Shown here: positions 25,832 through 34,585 of the stretch, in pieces | How the letters are laid out: every line of letters starts with the position of its first letter | Position numbering within the stretch: position 1 is the first letter of the stretch | NCBI RefSeq assembly: GCF_004521985.1 | Contig: NZ_SBHZ01000020.1 | Span: 1-64,000 of the forward strand | Direction of reading: 5' to 3' | From: Ectopseudomonas khazarica | Lineage (GTDB): Bacteria; Pseudomonadota; Gammaproteobacteria; Pseudomonadales; Pseudomonadaceae | Length of the DNA: 64,000 nucleotides | Notes under the pieces: model-generated | Databases searched by the model: none | Told to the model about the DNA's origin: nothing | Seen by the model: only the letters and a program-made list of their open reading frames with translations | Made by a program: the position numbers and the translations under genes

Positions 25832-26883
25832 GTCTGCACTGGTGGCAGGGGCCTTGTCAGCCCAGTGATCGGGTTGCGCGAAGCAAGGCCGAAGCACGGC
25901 AACAGCAATTGACCAAGCCCACGGGCTCGCTGGGTCGGCTGGAACACATCGCCATTCATCTGGCCGCGTTGCAGGGCCGCGAGCGGCCGGGCCTGGAAAA
26001 ACTGTGGATCGCCATCTTCGCCGGCGACCATGGCGTGGTGGCAGAAGGGGTTTCCGCCTATCCGCAGGCGGTGACCGGGCAGATGCTGGCCAACTTCGTC
26101 GGCGGCGGCGCAGCGATCAGCGTGCTGGCGCGTGAGCTGGACGCGGCGCTGGAGGTGATCGACCTGGGCACCGCCGAGCCGCTGGCGCAGCTGCCTGGCG
26201 TGCGCCACCTGCACGTCGGCGCCGGCACGCAGAACTTCGCGCGTGAGCCGGCCATGACCCTGGCCCAGGCGCTGATCTGCCTGGAGGCCGGCCGCGACAG
26301 CATCGAGCGTGCGCGCAGCGCCGGCTGCGACCTGTTCGTCGGTGGCGAGATGGGCATCGGCAACACCACGGCGGCGGCGGCGCTGGCCTGCTGGCTGCTG
26401 GATTGCCCGGCGAGCGAACTGGCCGGCCCCGGTACCGGACTGGACCCTGCCGGTGTGGCGCACAAGGCGCGGGTCATCGATGCGGCGCTGGCGCTGCATC
26501 GGCAGCGACTCGACGGGCCGCTGGAGGCCCTGCTGCACCTCGGCGGTTTCGAGATCGCTGCGCTGGTCGGTGCCTATGTCGCGGCGGCGCAGCAGGGCGT
26601 GGTGGTACTGGTCGACGGTTTCATCTGCAGCGTCGCGGCCCTGCTGGCGGTGCGCCTGAATCCGGGGTGCCGTGACTGGCTGCTGTTCGCCCACCATGGC
26701 GCCGAGCCGGGGCATGTGCGTGTGCTGCAGGCACTGGGCGCCGAGCCCCTGCTGGAGCTGGGCCTGCGTCTCGGCGAGGGCAGTGGTGCAGCGCTGGCGG
26801 TGCCGCTGCTGCGCATGGCCTGCGCGCTGCATGGCCAGATGGCCACCTTCGCCGAGGCGGCCGTGGCGGAGAAACCGGCCTGA
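25828..26883 (+). CDS. cobT: Nicotinate-nucleotide-dimethylbenzimidazole phosphoribosyltransferase
   Basis: Makes alpha-ribazole phosphate from DMB and nicotinate mononucleotide, 351 residues. Visible motifs are KPTGSLGRLEHIAIHLAALQ, IFAGDHGVVAEGVSAYPQ, FVGGEMGIGNTTAAAALAC and GPGTGLDPAGVAHKA. It overlaps cobU by four bases. With bluB in the same operon, the lower-ligand branch is complete here. CobU is the name used for this enzyme in the P. denitrificans scheme. Confidence 0.95.
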   Translation: MSLHWWQGPCQPSDRVARSKAEARQQQLTKPTGSLGRLEHIAIHLAALQGRERPGLEKLWIAIFAGDHGVVAEGVSAYPQAVTGQMLANFVGGGAAISVLARELDAALEVIDLGTAEPLAQLPGVRHLHVGAGTQNFAREPAMTLAQALICLEAGRDSIERARSAGCDLFVGGEMGIGNTTAAAALACWLLDCPASELAGPGTGLDPAGVAHKARVIDAALALHRQRLDGPLEALLHLGGFEIAALVGAYVAAAQQGVVVLVDGFICSVAALLAVRLNPGCRDWLLFAHHGAEPGHVRVLQALGAEPLLELGLRLGEGSGAALAVPLLRMACALHGQMATFAEAAVAEKPA

Positions 26884-27455
26884 TGCTGTACCTGGAACTG
26901 TTGCGCCACGGCGAGACCGAGCAGGGCGGCGGGCTGCGTGGCAGCCTCGACGATGCGCTGACCGAACAGGGCTGGGCGCAGTTGCGCAGGTCCGTGCAGG
27001 AGGCGGGGCCCTGGGATCGCCTGATCAGTTCGCCGCTGCAACGCTGTGCGCGTTTCGCCGAAGAGCTGGCGGCGGCCCGGGCGCTGCCGCTGGACTACGA
27101 GCGCGACCTGCAGGAGCTGCACTTCGGCGACTGGGAAGGGCGCAGTGCCGCCGAGCTGATGCATAGCGACGCCGAGGCACTCGGGCAATTCTGGGCCGAC
27201 CCCTATGCCTTCACGCCGCCCAATGGCGAACCCCTGTCGCGCTTCGAGGCGCGGGTGCTGGGCAGCCTGCAGCGCCTGGCGCAGGCGCATGACGGTCAGC
27301 GCCTGCTGCTGGTGACCCACGGCGGGGTGATGCGCCTGCTGCTGGCGCGGGCGCGTGGCCTGCCGAGAAAGGACCTGCTGCAGGTCAACGTCGGCTATGC
27401 CGAGCGTTTCCGCCTGCGCCTCGCTGCCGATGGCCAGTGGCTGGAGTTGCCATGA
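26883..27455 (+). CDS. Alpha-ribazole phosphatase (histidine phosphatase family)
   Basis: Dephosphorylates alpha-ribazole phosphate or cobalamin phosphate, 190 residues. The histidine phosphatase RHG motif is LLRHGETEQGG at the N-terminus, with the second catalytic His in LLVTHGGVMRLLLARA. It overlaps cobT by one base and the next gene by four, so context sets the specificity. By sequence alone a general phosphoglycerate-mutase-like phosphatase would be possible. The enteric symbol is cobC, avoided here because cobC names the decarboxylase. Confidence 0.88.
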   Translation: MLYLELLRHGETEQGGGLRGSLDDALTEQGWAQLRRSVQEAGPWDRLISSPLQRCARFAEELAAARALPLDYERDLQELHFGDWEGRSAAELMHSDAEALGQFWADPYAFTPPNGEPLSRFEARVLGSLQRLAQAHDGQRLLLVTHGGVMRLLLARARGLPRKDLLQVNVGYAERFRLRLAADGQWLELP

Positions 27456-28183
27456 GTGCATTCCTGATCGCGCTGCAGTTCCTGACCCGCCTGCCGGTCA
27501 GTCTTCCCGGCATGCCGACGCCCGCGCAGGTGGGGCGCTCGCTGCTCTGGTATCCGCTGGTGGGGCTGCTGCTCGGCGTGTTGCTGTGGGGGGCGCACCT
27601 GCTGCTGGGGCAGACCTCGATGCCGCTGCAGGCTGCGATCATTCTGGCCCTCTGGGTCGGCCTCAGTGGCGGGCTGCACCTGGACGGCCTGGCCGATACC
27701 GCCGACGCCTGGGTGGGTGGTTTCGGCGACCGCGAGCGGACCCTGGCGATCATGAAGGACCCGCGCAGCGGACCGATTGCCGTGGTCGTGCTGGTGCTGC
27801 TGTTGTTGCTCAAGTACGCCGCGCTGCTGACGCTGTTGCAGGCCGGGCAGGGCGCCTGCCTGATTCTGCTGCCCTGGCTGGGGCGCAGCCTGCTGCCGCT
27901 GCTGCTGGTGACCACGCCCTACGTGCGCGCCGGCGGCCTGGGGCAGGCGCTGGTCGAGCAGGCACCGCGCCAGCAACTGCCCTGGGTGCTGGCCGTGCAT
28001 CTGCTGCTGATGCTGGCGTTCGGTTGGCAGGCGCTGCTTGCCGTGACCAGCGCCTTGTTGCTGTTCGCCTGGACGCGTCGCGCGTTGCTGCGTCGCCTGG
28101 GCGGCACGACGGGGGACACCGCCGGCGCGCTGGTCGAGCTGGCTGAGTGCGGCATGCTGCTGGTCCTCGCGTTGAGCCTCTGA
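27452..28183 (+). CDS. cobS: Adenosylcobinamide-GDP ribazoletransferase
   Basis: Membrane enzyme joining AdoCbi-GDP and alpha-ribazole to form adenosylcobalamin, 243 residues, called cobV in some Pseudomonas annotations. It has many hydrophobic segments, the signature SGGLHLDGLADTADAWVGGFGDRE, which is trimmed here to its core HLDGLADTADAW, and IMKDPRSGPIAV. It overlaps the phosphatase by four bases and is the last gene of the operon. The 73 bases that follow hold no clear intrinsic terminator. Confidence 0.94.
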   Translation: MSAFLIALQFLTRLPVSLPGMPTPAQVGRSLLWYPLVGLLLGVLLWGAHLLLGQTSMPLQAAIILALWVGLSGGLHLDGLADTADAWVGGFGDRERTLAIMKDPRSGPIAVVVLVLLLLLKYAALLTLLQAGQGACLILLPWLGRSLLPLLLVTTPYVRAGGLGQALVEQAPRQQLPWVLAVHLLLMLAFGWQALLAVTSALLLFAWTRRALLRRLGGTTGDTAGALVELAECGMLLVLALSL

Positions 28184-28233
28184 GCGCAACTGTTATGCCG
28201 ACACGCCCTGTAACTGTATGAGTGCGAATCGGT

Positions 28234-28255
28234 GATGCGGGTATATACCTGTATC
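28234..28255. promoter_or_regulatory. 22-bp palindrome abutting the marR-type start codon, probable operator
   Basis: GATGCGGGTAT followed directly by ATACCTGTATC: nine of eleven pairs are complementary, with a perfect GGTATATACC centre. It ends one base before the ATG of the MarR-type gene. Size and symmetry fit a MarR dimer site used for autoregulation. It occupies the place of an SD sequence. Confidence 0.6.
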
Positions 28256-28256
28256 C

Positions 28257-28661
28257 ATGTTGCCGACCTCTTGCCTCTGTACCCAATTGCGCCGCGCCAG
28301 TCGCGGCGTGACCCGCCGCTATGACGACGCACTCGCTGCCGTCGGCCTGGGCGCCGCACAGTTTTCCCTGCTGCGGCATGTCCAGCGCCTCGGCCAGCCG
28401 AGCATTTCCGCATTGGCCGAGGCCATGGGGCTGGACCGCAGCACCCTGGGGCGCAACCTGCGGGTGCTCGAGGAGCAGGCGTTGCTGCAGCTGAGCGAGG
28501 CGCGCGATCTGCGTGCCCGTGAGGTCAGCCTCACCGATGCCGGAGAGCGACGCATCGCCCAGGCGCTGCCGCTCTGGGAGCAGGTGCAGCAGGAGTTGAA
28601 CCTGCAGCTGGGTGAGGGCCGGCGTGCCGAACTGATGCAACTGCTGGAAGCCCTGGCCTGA
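28257..28661 (+). CDS. MarR-family transcriptional regulator
   Basis: Winged-helix repressor of 134 residues. The DNA-binding part has PSISALAEAMGLDRSTLGRNL, and the wing is LSEARDLRAREVSLTDAGERR, quoted in two parts of the domain. The first helix starts immediately (LCTQLRRASRGVTRRYD), so ATG 28257 is right even though no SD is visible. It may be translated from a leaderless or very short-leader mRNA. It precedes an MFS transporter by 58 bases and probably controls it. The ligand is unknown. Confidence 0.88.
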   Translation: MLPTSCLCTQLRRASRGVTRRYDDALAAVGLGAAQFSLLRHVQRLGQPSISALAEAMGLDRSTLGRNLRVLEEQALLQLSEARDLRAREVSLTDAGERRIAQALPLWEQVQQELNLQLGEGRRAELMQLLEALA

Positions 28662-28719
28662 GGGTCGACTGATTTTTACTGCCCATGCGGCCACTGACGG
28701 CCGCTCGCTGGAGATAACA

Positions 28720-29925
28720 ATGACAACTGCATGGCGTTCTTCCACCTGGCTGTTGCTCGGCGCATCGCTGATTCTCGCGTTGTCGCTCGGCACCCGGCAT
28801 GGCTTCGGCCTGTTCCTGCCGCCGATGAGCGCCGAGTTCGGCTGGGGACGTGAAGTGTTCGCCTTCGCCATCGCCCTGCAGAACCTGATCTGGGGCCTGG
28901 CGCAGCCGATCACCGGGGCGCTGGCCGATCGCTTCGGGGCACGCAAGGCCGTGGTCATCGGCGGTGTGCTGTACATGCTCGGGCTGATATTCATGGGCAT
29001 GGCCGATTCGCCGCTGAGCCTGTCGCTCAGCGCCGGCCTGCTGATCGGTATCGGCCTGTCCGGCACCTCGTTTTCGGTGATTCTCGGCGTGGTGGGCCGC
29101 GCCGTACCGGTGGAAAAACGCAGCATGGCCATGGGCATTGCCGCCGCGGCCGGCTCCTTCGGCCAGTTCGCCATGCTGCCGGGCACCCTGGGCCTGATCG
29201 GCTGGCTGGGCTGGTCGTCCGCCCTGCTGGCGCTGGGGCTGCTGGTGGCGTTGATGATTCCGCTGGCGGCCATGATCCGGGAGACCCCGCCGCCGGCCAG
29301 CAATGGTCCGGAGCAGACGCTGGTCGAGGCGCTGCGTGAAGCCACCAGCCACTCCGGCTTCTGGCTGCTGGCACTGGGCTTCTTCGTCTGCGGCTTCCAG
29401 GTGGTGTTCGTCGCGGTGCACCTGCCGGCCTATCTGGTGGATCACGGCCTGCCGGCGCTGACTGGCACCACCGTGCTGGCCCTGGTCGGGCTGTTCAACA
29501 TCTTCGGTACCTACATCGCCGGCTGGCTCGGCGGGCGCATGGCCAAGCCGCGTCTGCTCAGTGCCCTGTATCTGCTGCGCGGGGTGGTCATCAGCCTGTT
29601 CCTGGTGGCACCGCTGACGCAGTGGAGCGCCTACCTGTTCGGCATCGCGATGGGCCTGCTGTGGCTGTCGACGGTGCCGCTGACCAACGGCACCGTGGCG
29701 ACGCTGTTCGGTGTGCGCAACCTGTCGATGCTGGGCGGTATCGTCTTCCTGTTCCACCAGATCGGCTCGTTCCTGGGCGGCTGGCTGGGGGGCTATCTGT
29801 ACGACCATACCGGCAGCTACGACCTGGTCTGGCAGATTTCCATCGGCCTGAGCGTGATGGCTGCCGCGCTGAACTGGCCGGTGCGCGAGGTGCCGGTGGC
29901 CCGCCTGCAGGCGGTGCCGGCGTGA
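28720..29925 (+). CDS. MFS transporter
   Basis: Twelve-segment major facilitator transporter of 401 residues. Sequence features include TRHGFGLFLPPMSAEFGWGR in the first helix-loop, the loop 2-3 motif GALADRFGARKAVVIGG (motif A) and a C-terminal GSFLGGWLGGYLYDHTGSYD, as in the OxlT/monocarboxylate-like branch. GGAG lies upstream of the ATG. Context under the MarR regulator suggests efflux or uptake of a small organic acid or drug, but the substrate is not readable. Confidence 0.9.
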   Translation: MTTAWRSSTWLLLGASLILALSLGTRHGFGLFLPPMSAEFGWGREVFAFAIALQNLIWGLAQPITGALADRFGARKAVVIGGVLYMLGLIFMGMADSPLSLSLSAGLLIGIGLSGTSFSVILGVVGRAVPVEKRSMAMGIAAAAGSFGQFAMLPGTLGLIGWLGWSSALLALGLLVALMIPLAAMIRETPPPASNGPEQTLVEALREATSHSGFWLLALGFFVCGFQVVFVAVHLPAYLVDHGLPALTGTTVLALVGLFNIFGTYIAGWLGGRMAKPRLLSALYLLRGVVISLFLVAPLTQWSAYLFGIAMGLLWLSTVPLTNGTVATLFGVRNLSMLGGIVFLFHQIGSFLGGWLGGYLYDHTGSYDLVWQISIGLSVMAAALNWPVREVPVARLQAVPA

Positions 29926-30047
29926 GCAGCAAGGTCACGCTCTGCGCGGCCGTGGCACTGGGCCTGGGGGCGCTCCTGGCCCTGGCCTGGTGGGGCTGGC
30001 GCCAGGGTGGCCTGGCCCTGCTGCAACTGGGCGTCGGCATCTGCTAG
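29922..30047 (+). CDS. Small membrane protein of 41 residues
   Basis: A GTG start overlaps the stop of the MFS gene (GTGA), and the frame runs to TAG at 30045-30047. The product is one hydrophobic segment (VTLCAAVALGLGALLALAWW) followed by a GWRQGGLALLQLGVGIC tail. I recall similar tiny proteins in Pseudomonas, but know no function. Translational coupling to the transporter makes it likely real. It could be an accessory subunit of the transporter (inference). Confidence 0.55.
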   Translation: MSSKVTLCAAVALGLGALLALAWWGWRQGGLALLQLGVGIC

Positions 30048-30109
30048 TTGCCTGAGGCGTGGCCTGCGAGTAGCGTGAGCGGATCGCATCATCGTCCGAG
30101 ATTCCTGCC

Positions 30110-30661
30110 ATGTCACTGCGTCACATCGCCTGTTCCCTGCTGCTCTCCAGCCTCGCGCTGCCCCTGCTGGCCGCCGAATGCCCGGCGCTGCTGCAGGGCG
30201 AACTGCCCAAGCTGCGCAGCAAGGGCGCCAGCGTCGATCTCTGTCAGTTCGCCGGCAAGCCGCTGGTGGTGGTCAACACCGCCAGCTTCTGCGGTTTCAC
30301 GCCGCAGTTCAAAGGTCTCGAAGCGCTGTACCAGCGTTACCAGGACTAGGGCCTGGAAGTGCTCGGCGTGCCCTCCGACGACTTCCGCCAGGAGTCGGAC
30401 GATAGCGCGGAAACCGCCACCGTCTGCTACGTCAACTACGGCGTCACCTTCACCATGACCGAACCGCAGCCGGTGTCCGGTGATGACGCCATCGCCCTGT
30501 TCAAGGGCCTCGCCGAGCAGAGCCGGCAGCCACGCTGGAACTTCTTCAAGTACGTGGTCGACCGTCAGGGCAAGGTGGTGGCGAGCTTCTCCAGCCTGAC
30601 CAAACCGGACGATCCCGAGCTGATCGCCGCCGTGGAAAAGGCCATCGCCTCGCAACCCTGA
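30110..30661 (+). pseudogene. Glutathione peroxidase gene broken by an in-frame TAG
   Basis: The whole 183-codon frame encodes a periplasmic glutathione peroxidase: signal peptide ending at LLAAECP, active-site Cys in NTASFCGFTPQFKGLEALY, then GVPSDDFRQES and WNFFKYVVDRQGKV. Codon 80 (30347-30349) is TAG, one base from CAG (Gln). Without readthrough only the first 79 residues are made, lacking the catalytic Trp and Asn. The frame is intact on both sides, so the lesion is recent or a sequencing error. The active site uses Cys, so selenocysteine is not involved. The position after MarR-MFS matches the peroxidase I remember at PA1287. Confidence 0.85.
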
Positions 30662-30679
30662 GCCCACTCTTCGCTGTAC

Positions 30680-30707
30680 GGCCCTTCACCCATCTGGGCG
30701 ATGGGCC
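30680..30707. terminator. Hairpin between peroxidase and lipase genes
   Basis: GGCCC at 30680 pairs with GGGCC ending at 30707, and inside it CCCATC and GATGGG make an alternative stem. It starts 18 bases after the peroxidase stop. No T-run is present, so the terminator role is a weak inference. Confidence 0.35.
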
Positions 30708-30787
30708 GCATCCGCTCGCCTGCCTAGACTGGCCAGGCGCCGGACGCAGTTCCCCGGCGTGCCCACAAGAACAATAAGGAGGCACCC

Positions 30788-31717
30788 ATGCGTCGCGTCT
30801 ATACCGCTGCCATCGCCACCCTCGCTCTGCTCGGCGCCGTCGAGGCCCAGGCGGGCGATTACACCAGGACCAGGTACCCGATCGTGCTGGTGCACGGCGT
30901 GACCGGCTTCAACACCATCGGCGGCCTGGTCAACTACTTCCACACCATCCCCTGGAACCTCGAACGTGACGGTGCCCGGGTCTATGTCGCCAGCGTCGCC
31001 GCGTTCAACGACAGCGAGCAACGTGGCGCCGAGCTGGCGCGGCAGATCGTGCCCTGGGCGGCGGCCGGTGGTGGCAAGGTCAACCTGATCGGCCACAGCC
31101 AGGGCTCGCCGACCTCACGGGTGGCGGCGTCGCTGCGCCCGGACCTGGTGGCGTCGGTCACCTCGGTCAACGGGGTCAACAAGGGCTCCAAGGTGGCCGA
31201 TGTGGTGCGTGGCGTGATCCCGCCCGGCAGCGGCATCGAAGGCGGCGCCAATGCCATCGCCAACGCGCTGGGCGCCCTGATCAACCTGCTCTCCGGCTCG
31301 AGCAATCCGCAGAGCGGCATCGACGCCCTGGCCACGCTGACCACGGCCGGGACCAACGCGCTCAATGCGCGCCATCCCTGGGGCGTGAACAGCAGCAGCT
31401 ACTGCGCCAAGTCCAGTGAGGTGCAGAACGTTCGTGGCCACAGCATCCGCTACTACTCGTGGACGGGGAACTCGGCCTACACCAACGTGTTCGACGCGGC
31501 CGACCCGTTCCTGGCGTTCACCGGCCTGGTCTTCGGCAGCGAGAAGAACGACGGCCTGGTCGGCGTCTGCTCGACCTACCTGGGGCAGGTTATCGGCGAC
31601 AGCTACAACATGAATCACGTCGACGCGATCAACCACCTGTTCGGGGTTCGCGGCTGGACCGAACCGGTGTCGCTGTATCGCCAGCATGCCAACCGCCTGA
31701 AGAACAAGGGCGTCTGA
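30788..31717 (+). CDS. lipA: Secreted triacylglycerol lipase, family I.1/I.2
   Basis: Extracellular lipase that hydrolyses triglycerides, 309 residues. A signal peptide ends near EAQAG, and the mature start YTRTRYPIVLVHGVTGF carries the oxyanion region. The catalytic triad is Ser104 in GHSQG, Asp255 in EKNDGLVG and His277 in MNHVDAIN. Cys206 and Cys261 can form the family disulfide, and Asp residues near 239 and 279 fit the calcium site. AAGGAGG precedes the ATG. It should be exported by Sec and the type II system after folding by the adjacent foldase. Confidence 0.95.
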   Translation: MRRVYTAAIATLALLGAVEAQAGDYTRTRYPIVLVHGVTGFNTIGGLVNYFHTIPWNLERDGARVYVASVAAFNDSEQRGAELARQIVPWAAAGGGKVNLIGHSQGSPTSRVAASLRPDLVASVTSVNGVNKGSKVADVVRGVIPPGSGIEGGANAIANALGALINLLSGSSNPQSGIDALATLTTAGTNALNARHPWGVNSSSYCAKSSEVQNVRGHSIRYYSWTGNSAYTNVFDAADPFLAFTGLVFGSEKNDGLVGVCSTYLGQVIGDSYNMNHVDAINHLFGVRGWTEPVSLYRQHANRLKNKGV

Positions 31718-31762
31718 TCCTGAAGAGTGCGGCGGGGCCTGGCTCCGCCGCAGCGAGGCGAC

Positions 31763-32824
31763 ATGTCCAGATTCCTCGGTTTTTCCCTGGCTGCCGTGCT
31801 CCTGGCCGGCGGCCTCACGTTCTACTGGCGCTGGCCCGCCCCGTTGCCGCCAGCAACAGCTGCCGCGCGCGCTGAGCCCGGCGCTGTGCCGGTGCAGTCG
31901 CCTGAGGTGCCGGTGGCCCCCGCGCGGGTTTCCGGCATGGCCCAGGCACCTGCCGCCACGGCGCTGCCGAGCCTGGCCGGCACCACGGTGGATGGCCAGC
32001 TGCGCAGCGACGCGGCCGGCAACCTGGTGCTGGACCTGGCCGTGCGCGATTACTTCGACTACTTCCTCAGTGCCGTCGACCAGTCCGGTCTCGATGCGGT
32101 GATCGAGGTGCTGCTGGCCGACGCTGGCGCTCGCCTGGAGGAACCGGCCCTCGGTCAGCTGATCGGCCTGCTGGGTGACTACCTGGACTACAAGCGCGCC
32201 AGCATGGCGTTGCTGCAGCAGCCGCTGCAGAGCCGGCAGCAAGCCGATCCGCAGGCACAGTTGCAGGTGCTGCAGGCGGCCCTTGCTCAGCTCGACGAGC
32301 TGCGCCGCGGCCATTTTTCCGCGGCGGCGCAGGAGGCGCTGTTCGGTGCGGAGCAGGCCTACGCCCGCTACACCCTGGACAGCCTGGCCCTGCAGCAGCG
32401 CGACGACCTCGACGCGGGGCAGCGTGCGCAACTGCTCGAGCAGTTGCGCGAGCGCCTACCGACGGCGCTGCGCGAGAGCGAACAGCGCCAGCAACTGGCG
32501 TTGCAGCAGCTGCAGCACAGCGAGCAGCTGTGGCGCGACGGGGCGGACGAGCAACAGGTGCGCGAGTTCCTGGCGATGACCTATGATCCGGATACCGTGC
32601 AGCGCCTGCTGGCCGAGCAGCGTCGCGAGCGTGACTGGCAGCAGCGCTACCAGGCCTACCGCAGCGAACTGGCTGGCCTGCAGGGCCAGGGGCTGAGTGC
32701 GACGGATGGCGAGCAACTGCAGCGCCAGTTGCGTGAGCGGCTGTTCGCCAGTGAAGACCGATACCGTGTGGAAACCTATGACGCCATCGCCGCCAAACAG
32801 CTGGAGTCGCCGGGCGCGCCCTGA
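31763..32824 (+). CDS. lifO: Lipase-specific foldase (lipase chaperone)
   Basis: Inner-membrane-anchored periplasmic steric chaperone for LipA, 353 residues (lipH or lif in other strains). An N-terminal membrane anchor (FLGFSLAAVLLAGGLTFY) precedes an Ala/Pro-rich linker of about 60 residues. The conserved RxxFDY motif appears as VRDYFDYFLSA, followed by an all-helical Gln/Leu-rich domain. ATG 31763 is chosen for its GAGG and anchor; an in-frame start at 31727 lies in the lipase downstream region. It is 45 bases after lipA, so they form an operon. Confidence 0.94.
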   Translation: MSRFLGFSLAAVLLAGGLTFYWRWPAPLPPATAAARAEPGAVPVQSPEVPVAPARVSGMAQAPAATALPSLAGTTVDGQLRSDAAGNLVLDLAVRDYFDYFLSAVDQSGLDAVIEVLLADAGARLEEPALGQLIGLLGDYLDYKRASMALLQQPLQSRQQADPQAQLQVLQAALAQLDELRRGHFSAAAQEALFGAEQAYARYTLDSLALQQRDDLDAGQRAQLLEQLRERLPTALRESEQRQQLALQQLQHSEQLWRDGADEQQVREFLAMTYDPDTVQRLLAEQRRERDWQQRYQAYRSELAGLQGQGLSATDGEQLQRQLRERLFASEDRYRVETYDAIAAKQLESPGAP

Positions 32825-32836
32825 GGAGCGTCTGCG

Positions 32837-34585
32837 TTGAGCGAGCAGCAGCTGCTGGCCCAGCAGCGCCGTGGCTATCGTTCGCTGTGCTTCGTCGCAC
32901 CGCTGGAGGCGGGCTTCGCCGAACACCGGGTGCAGCGCATTCGCCGGCGCCTGCCGCTGATCGCCGCCACTGCCGCGCTGTTCCAGGTGATCTACGCGCT
33001 GCTGGACTTCCTGCTCATGCCGCTGTCGGTCAGCCTGTCGGTCCTGCCGTTGCGGGTGCTGGCGCTGACGGCGGTCCTGCTGTCGTTTCTCTACTGCCGC
33101 CGTGCCGCTGCGCCACTCGCCCGGGTGCCGCCGGTCTATGCGGCGGCTTACTGGGTCAATGGCGTCAGCGTCGCGCTGATCGTGCACCTGTGCTGGCTGC
33201 AGGGCGTGGCGATGCCCTATGACGGCCTGTTTCTCATCCTGCTGTTCGGCTATGCGCTGCTGGGGCTGTCGTTTCGCGCGATCAGCCTGTGCAGCTGGAG
33301 CTTCTGTCTGCTGTTCGCCGGCCTTGGCGCGGTGTTCGGCGAAAGCGGTGGCGCACTGGCCTATCAGGGGCTGTTCCTGTTCTGCGCCAACCTGATCGGT
33401 ACGGTCGGCGCCTACATGCAGGAACATGGCCAGCGCGGCGCCTGGCTCAACCTGCGTCTGCTGGATCTGGCGCGCCAGCGGGCAGAGGACGATGACGCAC
33501 GCAAGCTGCGGCTGCTGGCGGCGGCCAGTCACGATCTGCGCCAGCCACTCAATGCCATGGGCCTGTATGCCGAACACCTGGTGGAGCAGGGCGGTGACCA
33601 GCAGACCCGGCGCATCAGTGCGCGCCTGGCCGCATCGGTGGAGCAGCTCGGGCGCCTGCTGCAGTCGTTGCTCGACTACACCCGGCTGACCTTGCCGGGT
33701 GGTGTGCAGGCGCGGCCACATGCCTTCGCGCTGCGCCCGCTGCTCGAACGTCTGCTTGCCGAGGTGGCCCCGGAGGCACGCCAGCAGGGGCTGCAACTCG
33801 ATCTGCAGTGCGCTGAGCTGGGGGTGTGCAGTGACCCTCTGCTGCTGGAACGCCTGCTGCGCAACCTGCTCAACAACGCACTGCTGCACGCGCAGGCCCG
33901 GCACCTGCAGGTGACCGCACGGGCTGACGGCGATGCCGTGGCGCTGCAGATAGCGGACGATGGTCGGGGCCTGAGCGAGGCCGAGCAGGCGCTGGTGTTC
34001 GAAGAGTTTCGTCAGCTGGACAACCCCGGGCGCAACGCCGAGCGCGGGCTGGGGCTTGGCCTGGCGATCGTCAGGCAGCTGGCGCAGGTACTGGATCACC
34101 CGCTGCGCCTGGATTCACGGCCTGGCGCTGGGGCGCGCTTCGTTCTGCGTCTGCCGCTTGCCGGGATCCCGCTGCCGGTTGCGCGCGGTGAGGGGACGAC
34201 GGCGTTGCGCGGGCGAGTACTGTTGCTCGAAGACGACGCCACCGGGCGCGAGGCGCTGGCCGGCCTGCTGCGCCGCTGGGGCTGCGAGGTACAGGCCTGT
34301 GCCGACCTGGCGACGGCGTTGCAGGCGGCAAGCCGGGAAGCGCCGCAGCTGGTGATCAGCGACTACCGCCTTGGCGGGCGGGAGGATGGCCTGCAGGCCA
34401 TCGAGCGCTTGCGCGAGGCGGCCGGGCAGATGCTGCCGGCCTTGCTGATCAGCGCCGACCTGAGCCCCGAGCTGCATGAGCGCTGCCTGCCGGCGCATGT
34501 CATGCCCCTGGCCAAGCCGCTGCTGCCGGCTCGTCTGCGTCAGGTGCTGGCGACCCAGTTGCAGGTGCGCCAGGCCGTCAGCTGA
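32837..34585 (+). CDS. Membrane-bound hybrid sensor histidine kinase
   Basis: 582-residue kinase. Six hydrophobic segments fill residues about 38-195 without a large periplasmic domain. Then come a DHp domain with His232 in AASHDLRQPLNAMG, an ATPase domain with NLLNNALLHAQ, IADDGRGLSE and GLGLGLAIV, and a C-terminal receiver with LLLEDDATG, phospho-acceptor SDYRLGG and the PLAKPLLP lysine. The start is TTG 32837 with GAGGAG upstream, 12 bases after the foldase. Co-transcription with lipA-lifO suggests it senses a lipid, membrane or carbon signal (inference). It is convergent with and abuts a LuxR-type regulator. Confidence 0.9.
   Translation: MSEQQLLAQQRRGYRSLCFVAPLEAGFAEHRVQRIRRRLPLIAATAALFQVIYALLDFLLMPLSVSLSVLPLRVLALTAVLLSFLYCRRAAAPLARVPPVYAAAYWVNGVSVALIVHLCWLQGVAMPYDGLFLILLFGYALLGLSFRAISLCSWSFCLLFAGLGAVFGESGGALAYQGLFLFCANLIGTVGAYMQEHGQRGAWLNLRLLDLARQRAEDDDARKLRLLAAASHDLRQPLNAMGLYAEHLVEQGGDQQTRRISARLAASVEQLGRLLQSLLDYTRLTLPGGVQARPHAFALRPLLERLLAEVAPEARQQGLQLDLQCAELGVCSDPLLLERLLRNLLNNALLHAQARHLQVTARADGDAVALQIADDGRGLSEAEQALVFEEFRQLDNPGRNAERGLGLGLAIVRQLAQVLDHPLRLDSRPGAGARFVLRLPLAGIPLPVARGEGTTALRGRVLLLEDDATGREALAGLLRRWGCEVQACADLATALQAASREAPQLVISDYRLGGREDGLQAIERLREAAGQMLPALLISADLSPELHERCLPAHVMPLAKPLLPARLRQVLATQLQVRQAVS

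Noticed and set aside
28720..29925. MFS gene as a cobalamin-related transporter
   Set aside because: It follows the B12 operon, but the MarR gene and its operator separate it, and no sequence feature links it to corrinoids.
30347..30349. Reading the TAG as pyrrolysine or a programmed recoding site
   Set aside because: The active-site residue is a normal Cys elsewhere, the codon is one base from CAG, and no recoding signal or pyrrolysine genes are seen in the window. A simple nonsense change is more likely.
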